Assembly (NCBI RefSeq): GCF_000297395.2
Contig: NZ_HF570108.1
Coordinates: 6,411,953 to 6,475,952 of the forward strand
Direction of reading: 5' to 3'
Length of the DNA stretch: 64,000 nt
Source of the DNA: Micromonospora lupini str. Lupac 08
Lineage (GTDB): Bacteria > Actinomycetota > Actinomycetes > Mycobacteriales > Micromonosporaceae
Program-made: the position numbers and the translations under genes
Part shown: positions 51,135 to 60,291 of the stretch, piece after piece
How positions within the stretch are numbered: position 1 is the first letter of the stretch
Layout of the letters: each line of letters opens with the position of its first letter
Notes under the pieces: model-generated
Told to the model about the DNA's origin: nothing
Database searches by the model: none
The model's input: the letters and a program-made list of their open reading frames with translations, nothing else

Positions 51135-52517
51135 TCATACCCCGGCGAGCCGGTGCGACCCCGGCCGCCGGTAGACGATCCAGGTCACCGCGAAGCACAG
51201 CGCGTACCAGCCGATGAACGCCAGGTAGGCGGCATCGGCGTTGCCGGAGCCGAGGAACGACTGGCGGAAGGCGATGTTGACGAGCACCCCGCCGGAGGCG
51301 CCGATCGCGCCGGCGATGCCGATCAACGCGCCGGTCATCCTCCGCGCCCACCGTGCGGCGGCCTCCGGGTCGCGGGTTCCGGCGGCCACGGCGTCCGCCG
51401 CCCGGGCCCGGAAGATCGCCGGGATCATCTTGTACGTGGAGCCGTTGCCGACGCCGGAGAAGACGAAGAGGGCGATGAACCCGGCCAGGTAGAGCCCGAA
51501 CGAGCGCTCACGGGCGGCGTACAGCACCGTGCCGGCGCCGATCGCCATCGCCACGAAGTTCCAGAAGGTCACCCGGGCCCCGCCGAGCCGGTCGGCGAGG
51601 TGGCCGCCCAACGGCCGGATCAGCGAGCCCACAAGCGGCCCGAGGAAGGTCAGCCAGGCGGCGTCGACGGGGGTGGGGAACCGCTCGGCGAACTGGAGCT
51701 GGAGGACCTGCCCGAACGCGAAGCCGAACCCGATGAACGAGCCGAAGGTGCCGATATAGAGCAGCGACATGACCCAGGTGTGCGGGTCCCGGGCGGCCTC
51801 GCGCAGCGCCCCGGGCTCGTTGCGCGCGCCGGGCACGGTGTCCAGCCAGCGGGTCGCCGCCAGCGCGGCCAGCACGATCAGCGGCAGGTACACCGCGGGC
51901 ACCAACCGGGGGTACGCGGCGCCGGCGGTGGCGAGCACCGCCAGCCCGACCAGCTGCACCGCGGGTACGCCGAGGTTGCCGCCACCGGCGTTGAGCCCGA
52001 GGGCCCGCCCCTTGAGCCGGGACGGGAAGAACAGGTTGATGTTCGCCATCGACGAGGCGAAGTTGCCGCCGCCGACGCCGGTGAGGCAGGCCAGCACCAT
52101 AAGTGTGGAGTAGGACACCCCGGGTTCCAGCAGGATCGTCATCGGCACCGTCGGGACCAGCAGCAACAGTGCGCTGATCGTCGTCCAGCGCCGACCGCCG
52201 AAGCGGGCCACCGCCAGGGTGTACGGCAGCCTCAGCACCGCCCCCAGCGCGGCCGGCACGGCGGTGAGCAGGAACTTCCCGGCCGGGTCGATGCCGTACG
52301 CCGGGCCGAGGAAGAGCACCGTCACCGACCAGAGACTCCACACGGAGAAGCCGACGTGCTCGGCGAAGATCGACACCCAGAGGTTGCGGCGGGCGATGGG
52401 CGCGCCTGTCGTACGCCAGAAGTCGGGGTCCTCGGGCCGCCAGTCCTCCAGCGGGCGTCGACGCCCGGCGACGGCGGGTGGCGCGGTGGTGACTGCGGTG
52501 CTGGTGAGCGTGCTCAC
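51135..52517 (-). CDS. narK: Nitrate/nitrite transporter, NarK type
   Basis: A 460-residue major facilitator protein with about twelve membrane helices. The two nitrate signature regions are present: GVGGGNFASSMANINLFF and LNAGGGNLGVPAVQL, along with a conserved FLGPAYGI. It imports nitrate and may export nitrite. GTG 52517 follows GAGGAGGAG; the leader holds an 8-bp hairpin (52528-52546) touching that site. A GlnR-like spaced motif lies upstream. It is divergent from the nitrate assimilation operon, 1.7 kb away. Confidence 0.94.
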   Translation of the reverse strand: MSTLTSTAVTTAPPAVAGRRRPLEDWRPEDPDFWRTTGAPIARRNLWVSIFAEHVGFSVWSLWSVTVLFLGPAYGIDPAGKFLLTAVPAALGAVLRLPYTLAVARFGGRRWTTISALLLLVPTVPMTILLEPGVSYSTLMVLACLTGVGGGNFASSMANINLFFPSRLKGRALGLNAGGGNLGVPAVQLVGLAVLATAGAAYPRLVPAVYLPLIVLAALAATRWLDTVPGARNEPGALREAARDPHTWVMSLLYIGTFGSFIGFGFAFGQVLQLQFAERFPTPVDAAWLTFLGPLVGSLIRPLGGHLADRLGGARVTFWNFVAMAIGAGTVLYAARERSFGLYLAGFIALFVFSGVGNGSTYKMIPAIFRARAADAVAAGTRDPEAAARWARRMTGALIGIAGAIGASGGVLVNIAFRQSFLGSGNADAAYLAFIGWYALCFAVTWIVYRRPGSHRLAGV

Positions 52518-52527
52518 GGCGGCTCCT

Positions 52528-52546
52528 CCTCGTCGATGCGACGAGG
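52528..52546 (-). promoter_or_regulatory. Hairpin in the narK leader
   Basis: CCTCGTCG (52528-52535) and CGACGAGG (52539-52546) form a perfect 8-bp stem with a 3-nt loop, beside the ribosome site. A -10 candidate TAGCGT is at 52551-52556. Confidence 0.5.
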
Positions 52547-52566
52547 GGAAACGCTAGGAAGGCGGG

Positions 52567-52604
52567 GTTACCTGGCAGTGCCCGTCACGGGTCGGCCCGG
52601 AAAC
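52567..52604. promoter_or_regulatory. Weak GlnR-like motif upstream of narK
   Basis: GTTAC-N6-GTGCC-N6-GGGTC-N6-GAAAC has GlnR-box spacing. The first and last blocks match the consensus, and the middle two do not. Confidence 0.3.
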
Positions 52605-52668
52605 GGCTACCGCACCACGGGCCGGCGGCGATGGTGAGGTCCGCAGGCTCAGAGCTGCTGCCGGAGGC

Positions 52669-52962
52669 TCAGAGCTCCTGGAGGATGCGCAGGGCGCGAC
52701 CGACCCGGAGCATGGTCTCGGTGTCGGCGACGTCCACGCACTCGCTGAACCACTTCTTCATCGGTGCGGAGATCCGGTCGGGCATCACCACGTACCGGCC
52801 CATCGACACGGCGAGGGGCGAGTCGCGCAGCAGCGACTCCTCCACCACCTCGACCACGATCACGATGGGCACGTCGGTGGAGTTGTAGACGTCCGAGCTG
52901 ATCACGAGCCCGAGGCGTTCCCGGGCGCCCTCGATGCGCCAGACCTCGCCCCTACGCAGCAC
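52669..52962 (-). CDS. MazF/PemK-family toxin, 97 aa
   Basis: The sequence has the MazF fold: RRGEVWRIEGARERLGLVISSDVYNS at the start, PIVIVVEVV in the core and RYVVMPDRISA later. MazF-type toxins cleave mRNA or tRNA. GTG 52962 overlaps the end of the antitoxin gene by 11 nt, which fits coupled production with antitoxin first. It lies between narK and the nitrate operon but is unrelated to nitrate metabolism. Confidence 0.87.
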   Translation of the reverse strand: MLRRGEVWRIEGARERLGLVISSDVYNSTDVPIVIVVEVVEESLLRDSPLAVSMGRYVVMPDRISAPMKKWFSECVDVADTETMLRVGRALRILQEL

Positions 52963-53209
52963 GCGGCCGTCCGCCGGAGAAGAGGTCGTTGACCATGCCC
53001 ACCTCGCGGGCGTCGGCGAGGGCGGCGGACTCCAGGTCGAGGCCGGCGCGGCCCACGGCGGCGGCGTGCGCGGTGAAGACCTCACGCAGTGCCTTCTCCC
53101 GGGCGGCCTGGTCCATCCACGCCGAGAGGGACAGCCCCTCGCGCTTGGCGAAGCGTCGGGCGTCCTCGATCGTCTCGTCCGTGAACGACAGCGTCACCTT
53201 GGCAGTCAT
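52952..53209 (-). CDS. Ribbon-helix-helix antitoxin, 85 aa
   Basis: The N-terminus (MTAKVTLSFTDETIEDARRFAKREGLSLSAWMDQAAREKAL, about residues 1-45) reads as a ribbon-helix-helix DNA-binding domain. The rest is a likely toxin-binding tail. With the MazF-type gene it forms a type II toxin-antitoxin module and probably represses its own promoter. Confidence 0.85.
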   Translation of the reverse strand: MTAKVTLSFTDETIEDARRFAKREGLSLSAWMDQAAREKALREVFTAHAAAVGRAGLDLESAALADAREVGMVNDLFSGGRPRAA

Positions 53210-53292
53210 GCCGCTGAGACTACCCAGTGGTATGACCGTCAGTCATCTACGCGCCGGCCGGCTGGTCCCCGGACGTCGAAACGCACATACCG

Positions 53293-53988
53293 TCACCGGG
53301 CCCGGCCGCCGAACACGGCGAAGCGCCACTCCTTGACGTAGCAGTCGACGTCGACCAGGCCGGCCTCGGCGAGCCACCGGCACTGGTCGGCGACGGTCGC
53401 CGGCCGGTCGTGCCGCATCCGCTCCCGGGACGCCGCGATCTCGTCGGTGGATGCGCCCAGCTCGGTGATCCGCGCCAGCCACACCTCGTCGTAGCGCCGG
53501 TCCAGGGCCGGCGTCGGCCCGGCCACCTGCTCCGCGTTGACGAACACGCCACCCGGTGCCAGCGCGGCGGCGGCCCGTCGGTAGAGCGCCCGCTTGCCGT
53601 CGTCGTCCAGGTGGTGGATCGCCAGCGCGCTTACCACCGCGTCGTACCGGCCGGGCGGCAGCTCGTCGGACAGGTCGGCGCGGACGGTCCGGTGCGGCAC
53701 GCCGCGGTCGCGCAACTGCTCGGTGGCGCGGGCGAGCATGGCCGACGCCCCGTCCACCAGGGTCAGCCGGACCCCGGGCACCGCCGCGGCGAGCAGCAGC
53801 GAGAGCAGGCCGGTGCCCGCGCCCAGGTCCAACACCTCCGGCGTACGACCGGCGGCCAGCGCGGCGCGCAGTGGAGGCGCCGCCACGTCGACCGCCGCGC
53901 CGTAGAAGGCGTCGAAGCACGGAATCAGTCGCCGACGTGCCTCGTCGTAGGTGCCGGCCACCGCGTCGAAGACGTCCGTCACGCTCAT
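53293..53988 (-). CDS. Class I SAM-dependent methyltransferase, 231 aa
   Basis: The Methyltransf_25-type domain has motif I (VLDLGAGTGLLSLLLAA), an acidic second strand in LTLVDGASAML, and YDAVVSALAIHHLDD. The substrate is unknown. ATG 53988 follows GGGAG. A perfect TATAAT box lies about 35 nt upstream. It is divergent from the nitrate operon, with which it shares the 200-nt intergenic region. Confidence 0.88.
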   Translation of the reverse strand: MSVTDVFDAVAGTYDEARRRLIPCFDAFYGAAVDVAAPPLRAALAAGRTPEVLDLGAGTGLLSLLLAAAVPGVRLTLVDGASAMLARATEQLRDRGVPHRTVRADLSDELPPGRYDAVVSALAIHHLDDDGKRALYRRAAAALAPGGVFVNAEQVAGPTPALDRRYDEVWLARITELGASTDEIAASRERMRHDRPATVADQCRWLAEAGLVDVDCYVKEWRFAVFGGRAR

Positions 53989-54022
53989 CGGAATCTCCCA
54001 GAATTTGAGACGATTTTCCCAC

Positions 54023-54028
54023 ATTATA
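54023..54028 (-). promoter_or_regulatory. -10 box for the methyltransferase
   Basis: TATAAT on the minus strand, in an AT-rich spot, about 35 nt before ATG 53988. Confidence 0.6.
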
Positions 54029-54129
54029 AGCAGCGCGGGGCGAAGTCGCCTTCCACCTGCCGGCCGTCTCGGGGCGACTGTTGGCGACCAGCCGTTCTTC
54101 GCGTTGCCCCTGTGCGGTGTGAGCCCCAC

Positions 54130-54167
54130 TTGACAGGACCGAAACAGAAGGGACCCGGACCGGAAAC
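54130..54167 (+). promoter_or_regulatory. Candidate GlnR box upstream of the nitrate operon
   Basis: TTGAC-N6-GAAAC-N6-GACCC-N6-GAAAC reproduces the 5-6-5-6-5-6-5 spacing of the actinobacterial GlnR box (gTnAC-N6-GAAAC-N6-GtnAC-N6-GAAAC). Both GAAAC blocks are perfect; the TTGAC and GACCC blocks match partly. It ends 24 nt before ATG 54192. Confidence 0.65.
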
Positions 54168-54191
54168 CGCCCGGCGGCACGCTTTCTGGAC

Positions 54192-56324
54192 ATGACAGAC
54201 GGTGCACGGCCGGCAACTCGACCGGGGCGAACCCCCCGGGAGGTGGCGACGCACTGCCCGTACTGCGCCCTCCAGTGCGGGATGACGCTGCGCGAGGACG
54301 ACGCCGGGGTGAGCGTGCTCCCCCGCCAGTTCCCCACCAACCGGGGCGGGCTCTGCCAGAAGGGCTGGACGTCCGCCGAGCTGCTCGACCACCCGGACCG
54401 GCTGACCACGCCGCTGCTGCGCGACCCGGTCACCGGCGAGCTGCGCCCCGCGACCTGGGACGCCGCGCTGGACCGGGTCGCCAGCGGTCTGCGGGCCATC
54501 CAGGACAGCTCCGGTCGGGATGCGGTCGCCGTCTTCGGCGGCGGCGGGCTGACCAACGAGAAGGCGTACGCGCTGGGGAAGTTCGCCCGGGTCGCGCTGC
54601 GCACCCGCAACATCGACTACAACGGACGGTTCTGCATGTCCTCGGCGGCCGCCGCCGGACTGCGCGCCTTCGGCGTCGACCGAGGGCTGCCGTTTCCGCT
54701 GTCCGACCTCGGTCGGGCCGACACCCTGCTGCTTGTCGGCGCCAACCCGGCGGAGACCATGCCGCCGCTGGTGCGGTGGCTCACCGAACAGCGCCGCGGC
54801 GGCGGCCAGCTCATCGTCGTCGACCCCCGCGTCACCGCCACCGCCCGCCAGGCCGACCTGCACCTGCAACCGCTGCCCGGCACCGATCTCGCGGTGGCCA
54901 ACGCGCTGCTGCACATCGCGCTCACCGAGGGCTGGGTCGACCAGGCGTACGTGGCCGAGCGGACCAACGGCTTCGACGCGGTCCGCCGCAGCGTCGCCGC
55001 CTGGTGGCCGGCCCGCGCGGAACAGCTCTCCGGCGTGCCGGTGGCCGACCTGGAGGCGACCGCCCGTGCGCTGGGCACCGGCGGCCGCGTGATCATCCTG
55101 ACCGCGCGCGGCGCCGAGCAGCACGCCAAGGGCGTCGACACCGTCAGCGCGTACGTCAATCTCGCTCTCGCCCTCGGCCTGCCCGGCCGCGAGGGCTCGG
55201 GGTACGGCTGCCTCACCGGCCAGGGCAACGGCCAGGGCGGGCGGGAGCACGGGCAGAAGGCCGACCAGCTCCCCGGCTACCGCAAGATCGACGACCCGGC
55301 GGCCCGGGAGCACGTCGCCGGTGTGTGGGGCGTGCCGGCCGACGACCTGCCCGGGCCCGGCGTGCCGGCCTACCAGCTGCTCGACTCGCTCGGCACCGCG
55401 GACGGCCCCCGGGCGCTGCTGGTTTTCGGCTCGAACCCGGTGGTCTCCGCTCCCCGGGCGGCCCGGATCGAGGGCCGGCTGCGCGATCTCGACCTGCTTG
55501 TCGTCGCCGACCTGCTGCTCTCCGAGACGGCGGCGCTTGCCGACGTGGTGCTGCCCACCGCGCAGTGGGCCGAGGAGGACGGGACGATGACCAACCTGGA
55601 GGGCCGCGTGCTGCGTCGACGGGCACTACGCCCACCCCCGCCGGGCGTCCGGACCGACCTGGCCATCCTCGCCGACCTGGCGGCGCGGCTGGCCCCGGAC
55701 CAGGAGGCCGCCACAGTCGCGGCGGCGCGGTTCCCGGTCGACCCGGCCACCGTGTTCGCCGAGCTGCGCCGCGCCTCCGCCGGCGGGGTCGCCGACTACG
55801 CGGGCATCGACTGGGCCCGCATCGACGACGCCGACGGTGTCTTCTGGCCCTGCCCCAGCGAGGACGGGCCGGACACGCCACGACTCTTCGCCGACCGGTT
55901 CGGCACCCCGGACGGCCGGGCCCGGTTCCACGCCGTGGACCACCGGCCCGCCGCCGAGGAGGTCTGCGCCACGTATCCCCTGCACTTCACCACCGGCCGG
56001 GTGCTCGCCCAGTACCAGTCCGGCACGCAGACCCGCCGGGTGGCCGCGCTGCGCCGCGCCGCGCCCGAGGCGTTCGTCGAGCTGCACCCCGATCTGGCGG
56101 CCCGGCTCGGCATCGACGACGGCGACCCGGTTCGGGTCACGTCCCGCCGGGGTGAGCTGCGCGCGCCGGCCCGCCTCAGCGCGGGGATCCGACCGGACAC
56201 GGTCTTCGCGCCGTTCCACTGGCCCGGGGCCGGCCGGGCCAACTCGGTGACCAACGACGCCGTGGACCCGATCTCCGGGATGCCCGAGTTCAAGATCTGC
56301 GCGGTCCGGGTGGAGAAGGCATGA
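54192..56324 (+). CDS. nasA: Assimilatory nitrate reductase, catalytic subunit
   Basis: The 710-residue molybdopterin oxidoreductase binds [4Fe-4S] through Cys22, Cys25, Cys29 and Cys55 (HCPYCALQCG, then GLCQKGW). It has the Mo-bis-MGD domains with NIDYNGRFCMSSAAA, GANPAETMPP, and a C-terminal molydopterin-dinucleotide domain (TTGRVLAQYQSGTQTRR). It reduces nitrate to nitrite in the cytoplasm. The next genes provide its likely reductase and the nitrite reductase. It overlaps the next gene (ATGA). Formate dehydrogenase is an alternative by fold, but context decides. Confidence 0.92.
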   Translation: MTDGARPATRPGRTPREVATHCPYCALQCGMTLREDDAGVSVLPRQFPTNRGGLCQKGWTSAELLDHPDRLTTPLLRDPVTGELRPATWDAALDRVASGLRAIQDSSGRDAVAVFGGGGLTNEKAYALGKFARVALRTRNIDYNGRFCMSSAAAAGLRAFGVDRGLPFPLSDLGRADTLLLVGANPAETMPPLVRWLTEQRRGGGQLIVVDPRVTATARQADLHLQPLPGTDLAVANALLHIALTEGWVDQAYVAERTNGFDAVRRSVAAWWPARAEQLSGVPVADLEATARALGTGGRVIILTARGAEQHAKGVDTVSAYVNLALALGLPGREGSGYGCLTGQGNGQGGREHGQKADQLPGYRKIDDPAAREHVAGVWGVPADDLPGPGVPAYQLLDSLGTADGPRALLVFGSNPVVSAPRAARIEGRLRDLDLLVVADLLLSETAALADVVLPTAQWAEEDGTMTNLEGRVLRRRALRPPPPGVRTDLAILADLAARLAPDQEAATVAAARFPVDPATVFAELRRASAGGVADYAGIDWARIDDADGVFWPCPSEDGPDTPRLFADRFGTPDGRARFHAVDHRPAAEEVCATYPLHFTTGRVLAQYQSGTQTRRVAALRRAAPEAFVELHPDLAARLGIDDGDPVRVTSRRGELRAPARLSAGIRPDTVFAPFHWPGAGRANSVTNDAVDPISGMPEFKICAVRVEKA

Positions 56325-57760
56325 CGGCGCGAGTGGTGATCGTCGGCAACGGCATGGCCGGTGCCCGGCTCGCGGCCGAGCTGCACGCGCGTGAGGGCGA
56401 CCGGAAGGTCACAGTGCTCGGGGCGGAGCCGCACCGCGCGTACAACCGGATCATGCTCTCCACGCTGCTGGCCGGCCGGATCGGCGAACTGGACGTGGAG
56501 CTGACCGAGGCCGCCGGGCACGGCGTCGACATGCGTCCCGGCGTGCCGGTGACCGCTGTGGACCGGTCGGCCCACGAGGTCCACACCGGCGACGGCGAAC
56601 GGATCTCCTACGACCACCTGGTGCTGGCCACCGGCGCGCGGGCGGTGGTGCCGCCGCTGCCCGGCCTCGACCCGACCGACCTGCCGCGGCGGGTCGTGCC
56701 CTTCCGGACCCTGGACGACTGCCGCCGGATCCTCGCCGTGGCGGACGGCGCGCGCAGCGCCCTCGTGCTCGGCGGCGGGCTGCTCGGCCTGGAGGCCGCC
56801 CGGGGCCTGGCGACCCGCGGGCTCGCCACCACAGTGGTGCACCACACCGGGCACCTGATGGAGCGGCAACTCGATCCCGCGGCCAGCGCGGTGCTCGCCG
56901 GGACGCTCGCCGGGCTCGGCGTCACCATCCAGCTCGCGGTGCCGGCGACCGGAGTCGTCGCCGACGACACAGGCGTCCGCCTCGACCTGGCCGACGGCCG
57001 GTCGCTGCACGCCGACCTGCTGGTGCTCTCCTGCGGGGTACGCCCGGACACCGCCCTCGCGCAGGCCGCCGGGCTGACCGTGCGACGCGGCGTGGTGGTG
57101 GACGACCGGCTGCGCACCAACGACCGGAGCATCTCGGCGATCGGCGACTGCGCCGAGCACGACGGCGCGCTCACCGGGCTGGTAGCGCCCGCCTGGGCCC
57201 AGGCCCGGGTGCTCGCCGACGTGCTCACCGGCACCGACCCGCTGGCCCGCTACCGACCCCGGCCGGTGGTGACGCGACTCAAGGCGGCCGGGATCGACCT
57301 GGCCGCGATGGGCGACGCGGCGGGCGGCGGGCCGGGTGAGGAGCTGACCTTCGCCGACCCGGCCCGGGGCACGTACGCCCGCCTGCGGATCCACGACGAA
57401 CGGCTGATCGGCGCGATCCTGCTCGGCGACAACCCGGCGGTCGGCACGGTGATCCAGCTCTTCGACCGGGGTCACCCGGTGCCGGCCGACCGGCGGGCGC
57501 TGCTGCTGGGCCGGGCGCTCGGCGGGGCCGGTGCGGCGCCCAGCGCGTCACCGGCGCTGATGCCGGACGCGGCGGTCGTCTGCCAGTGCAACACCGTGAC
57601 CAAGGGAGCGCTTGTGCGCTGCTGGCGCTCCGGCGCGCGGACGGTCGACGCGGTGGTGGCGGGAACCCGGGCCGGCACCGGGTGCGGCGGATGTCGGGAT
57701 GCGGTCGGCGGCATCGTCGACTGGCTGTCCGAAGCGGAATCTGTGGAGGTGACGCGATGA
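56321..57760 (+). CDS. nasC: FAD-dependent oxidoreductase with BFD [2Fe-2S] domain (nitrate reductase electron-transfer subunit)
   Basis: The N-terminal NAD(P)/FAD domain (VVIVGNGMAGARLAAEL, AYNRIMLSTLLAG, LVLGGGLLGLEAA, SAIGDCAEHDG) resembles the NirB front half. The C-terminal BFD domain has VVCQCNTVTKG and GTGCGGCRDAV, four cysteines for [2Fe-2S]. It most likely passes electrons from NAD(P)H to NasA, as in Bacillus NasB and Klebsiella NasC types. It overlaps nasA and nirB (ATGA at both ends), so production is tightly coupled. Confidence 0.85.
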   Translation: MTARVVIVGNGMAGARLAAELHAREGDRKVTVLGAEPHRAYNRIMLSTLLAGRIGELDVELTEAAGHGVDMRPGVPVTAVDRSAHEVHTGDGERISYDHLVLATGARAVVPPLPGLDPTDLPRRVVPFRTLDDCRRILAVADGARSALVLGGGLLGLEAARGLATRGLATTVVHHTGHLMERQLDPAASAVLAGTLAGLGVTIQLAVPATGVVADDTGVRLDLADGRSLHADLLVLSCGVRPDTALAQAAGLTVRRGVVVDDRLRTNDRSISAIGDCAEHDGALTGLVAPAWAQARVLADVLTGTDPLARYRPRPVVTRLKAAGIDLAAMGDAAGGGPGEELTFADPARGTYARLRIHDERLIGAILLGDNPAVGTVIQLFDRGHPVPADRRALLLGRALGGAGAAPSASPALMPDAAVVCQCNTVTKGALVRCWRSGARTVDAVVAGTRAGTGCGGCRDAVGGIVDWLSEAESVEVTR

Positions 57761-60291
57761 GCGTTCAGGACCTGGTCGTCATCGGCAACGGCATGGTGGG
57801 GCAACGGTTCGTCGACGCGCTGCGCGCCCGCGACCCGCAGGGCCGCTGGCGGGTGACAGTGCTGGCCGAGGAGGGTCGTCCGGCGTACGACCGGGTGCGG
57901 CTCTCGGCGTACTTCGACGGGGTGAGCGAAGAGGAGCTCAACGTGCACACCCCGCACGACGGTGTGCGGCTGCGCCTCGGTGAGCCGGCCACCGGCATCG
58001 ACCGGGAACGGCGGGTGGTGACCACCGCCAAGGGCGAGTACGCCTACCACGCGCTGGTGCTGGCCACCGGGTCGTACCCGTTCGTGCCGCCGGTGCCCGG
58101 CGCCGAGCTGCCCGGGGTCTTCGTCTACCGGACCCTTGACGACCTGGCCGCGATCCGGACGTACGCGCAGGGTCGGCGGGTCGGCGCAGTGATCGGCGGC
58201 GGGTTGCTCGGGCTGGAGGCGGCGAACGCCCTGCGCCTGCTCGGCCTGAGCACCGACGTGATCGAGTTCGCGCCCCGGCTGATGCCGGTCCAGGTGGACC
58301 AGGCCGGCGGCGCGATGCTGCGCCGCTACGTCGAGGAGCTGGGTGTGCGTACCCACCTCGGGGTGGCCACCACCGCGATCCGCGCCGGGGCCGACGGCGC
58401 GGTCGCCGCCCTGGAGTTGTCCGACGGCCGGATGGTCGACGCCGAGCTGGTCGTGGTGGCCGCCGGCATCCGGCCCCGCGACGACCTGGCGCGGGCTGCC
58501 GGCCTGCCGCTGGGTCCGCGCGGCGGGGTGCTCGTCGACGAGACCTGCCGCACCGCCGACGAGCACGTCTGGGCCGTCGGCGAGTGCGCGGCTGTCGACG
58601 GCACCTGCCACGGCCTGGTCGCCCCCGGGTACGCGACGGCAGAGGTGGTGGCCGACCGGCTGGTCGGCGGCGCGGCGACCTTCCCGGGCGCGGACACCGC
58701 CACCAAGCTGAAGCTGCTCGGTGTCGACGTGGCGTCGTTCGGCGACGCGCACGGCACCACCGAGGGCTGCCTGGACGTCACGTTCACCGACCCGGCCACC
58801 CGGGTCTACGCGAAACTGGTCCTCTCCGACGACGCGCACACCCTGCTGGGCGGGGTGCTGGTGGGTGACGCCAGCGCGTACCCGACGTTGCGGGCCAGTG
58901 TGGGCGGCCCGTTGCCGGCGGCTCCGCTGGCGCTGCTCGCCCCCGAGGGCGGCGGCGCGGACGCCGGCACGCTGCCCGCCACCGCCCAGGTCTGCTCCTG
59001 CAACGCGGTCACCCGCGGCGACGTGGACGACGCCATCGCGGGCGGCTGCGCGGACGTGCCGGCGTTGAAGGCGTGCACCCGCGCCGGCACGAGCTGCGGC
59101 TCCTGCGTGCCGATGCTCAAGCAGCTCCTGGACGCGGCCGGCGTGGCGCAGTCCACCGCGCTGTGCGAGCACTTCGACGTCAGCCGGCGGGAGCTGTTCG
59201 AGATCGTCCGCGTCCGCGGCATCCGCACGTTCTCCCAGCTCATCGCCGAGCACGGTCGGGGGCGCGGCTGCGACATCTGCAAGCCGGTGGTGGCGTCGAT
59301 CCTCGCGTCGCTGGGCAGCGGGCACGTGCTCGACGGCGAGCAGGCGTCGTTGCAGGACACCAACGACCACTTCCTGGCCAACCTGCAACGCGACGGCAGC
59401 TACTCGGTGGTGCCCCGGATCCCCGGCGGCGAGATCACCCCGGAGAAGCTGATCGTCATCGGCGAGGTCGCCCGGGACTTCCAGCTCTACACGAAGATCA
59501 CCGGTGGGCAGCGGATCGACCTGTTCGGGGCCCGGGTGGAGCAGCTGCCGCAGATCTGGCGACGCCTGGTGGACGCGGGTTTCGAGTCCGGCCACGCGTA
59601 CGGCAAGGCGCTGCGCACGGTGAAGTCCTGCGTCGGCGAGACCTGGTGCCGGTACGGGGTGCAGGATTCGGTGGGGCTGGCCGTGGCGCTTGAGCTGCGT
59701 TATCGCGGGCTGCGCGCACCGCACAAGCTCAAGTCGGCGGTCTCCGGTTGCGCCCGGGAGTGCGCCGAGGCCCGCAGCAAGGACTTCGGCATCATCGCCA
59801 CCGAGACCGGCTGGAACCTCTACGTCGGCGGCAACGGTGGCTTCCGGCCCCGCCACGCCGACCTGTTCGCCACCGACCTGTCCACCGAGGAGCTGGTCAC
59901 GCTCATCGACAGGTTCCTGATCTACTACATCCGCACCGCCGACCGGCTGCAACGCACCGCCGGGTGGATCGAGGCCATGGACGGCGGCCTGGACCACCTG
60001 CGCGCGGTGATCGTGGACGACTCGTTGGGTCTCTGCGCCGACCTGGACGCGGCGATGGCCCGGCACGTGACGTCGTACTCCGACGAGTGGCGCGACGTGC
60101 TCGACGACCCGGAGCGGCTCCGCCGCTACACCTCCTTCGTCAACGCCCCCGACGTGCCCGACCCGTCGATCACCTTCGCCGTGGAACGCGGCCAGCCGGT
60201 GCCGGCACGCACCCTGACGACCACCCGATCCGAGCCGGCCGACGCCCGCCGGCAACCCGTCACACTCGGCCTTCCGGAGGTACGGCGATGA
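57757..60291 (+). CDS. nirB: Nitrite reductase (NADH), large subunit
   Basis: NirB reduces nitrite to ammonia. The 844-residue protein has an FAD/NAD domain (LVVIGNGMVGQR, VIGGGLLGLEAA), a BFD [2Fe-2S] domain (VCSCNAVTRG, GTSCGSCVP), and the nitrite/sulfite reductase half. In the latter, siroheme-[4Fe-4S] cysteines are visible in SCVGETWCRYG and SGCARECAEARS. ATG 57757 overlaps the previous stop; a longer reading from 57586 is a shadow. The stop overlaps the nirD start. Confidence 0.96.
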   Translation: MSVQDLVVIGNGMVGQRFVDALRARDPQGRWRVTVLAEEGRPAYDRVRLSAYFDGVSEEELNVHTPHDGVRLRLGEPATGIDRERRVVTTAKGEYAYHALVLATGSYPFVPPVPGAELPGVFVYRTLDDLAAIRTYAQGRRVGAVIGGGLLGLEAANALRLLGLSTDVIEFAPRLMPVQVDQAGGAMLRRYVEELGVRTHLGVATTAIRAGADGAVAALELSDGRMVDAELVVVAAGIRPRDDLARAAGLPLGPRGGVLVDETCRTADEHVWAVGECAAVDGTCHGLVAPGYATAEVVADRLVGGAATFPGADTATKLKLLGVDVASFGDAHGTTEGCLDVTFTDPATRVYAKLVLSDDAHTLLGGVLVGDASAYPTLRASVGGPLPAAPLALLAPEGGGADAGTLPATAQVCSCNAVTRGDVDDAIAGGCADVPALKACTRAGTSCGSCVPMLKQLLDAAGVAQSTALCEHFDVSRRELFEIVRVRGIRTFSQLIAEHGRGRGCDICKPVVASILASLGSGHVLDGEQASLQDTNDHFLANLQRDGSYSVVPRIPGGEITPEKLIVIGEVARDFQLYTKITGGQRIDLFGARVEQLPQIWRRLVDAGFESGHAYGKALRTVKSCVGETWCRYGVQDSVGLAVALELRYRGLRAPHKLKSAVSGCARECAEARSKDFGIIATETGWNLYVGGNGGFRPRHADLFATDLSTEELVTLIDRFLIYYIRTADRLQRTAGWIEAMDGGLDHLRAVIVDDSLGLCADLDAAMARHVTSYSDEWRDVLDDPERLRRYTSFVNAPDVPDPSITFAVERGQPVPARTLTTTRSEPADARRQPVTLGLPEVRR

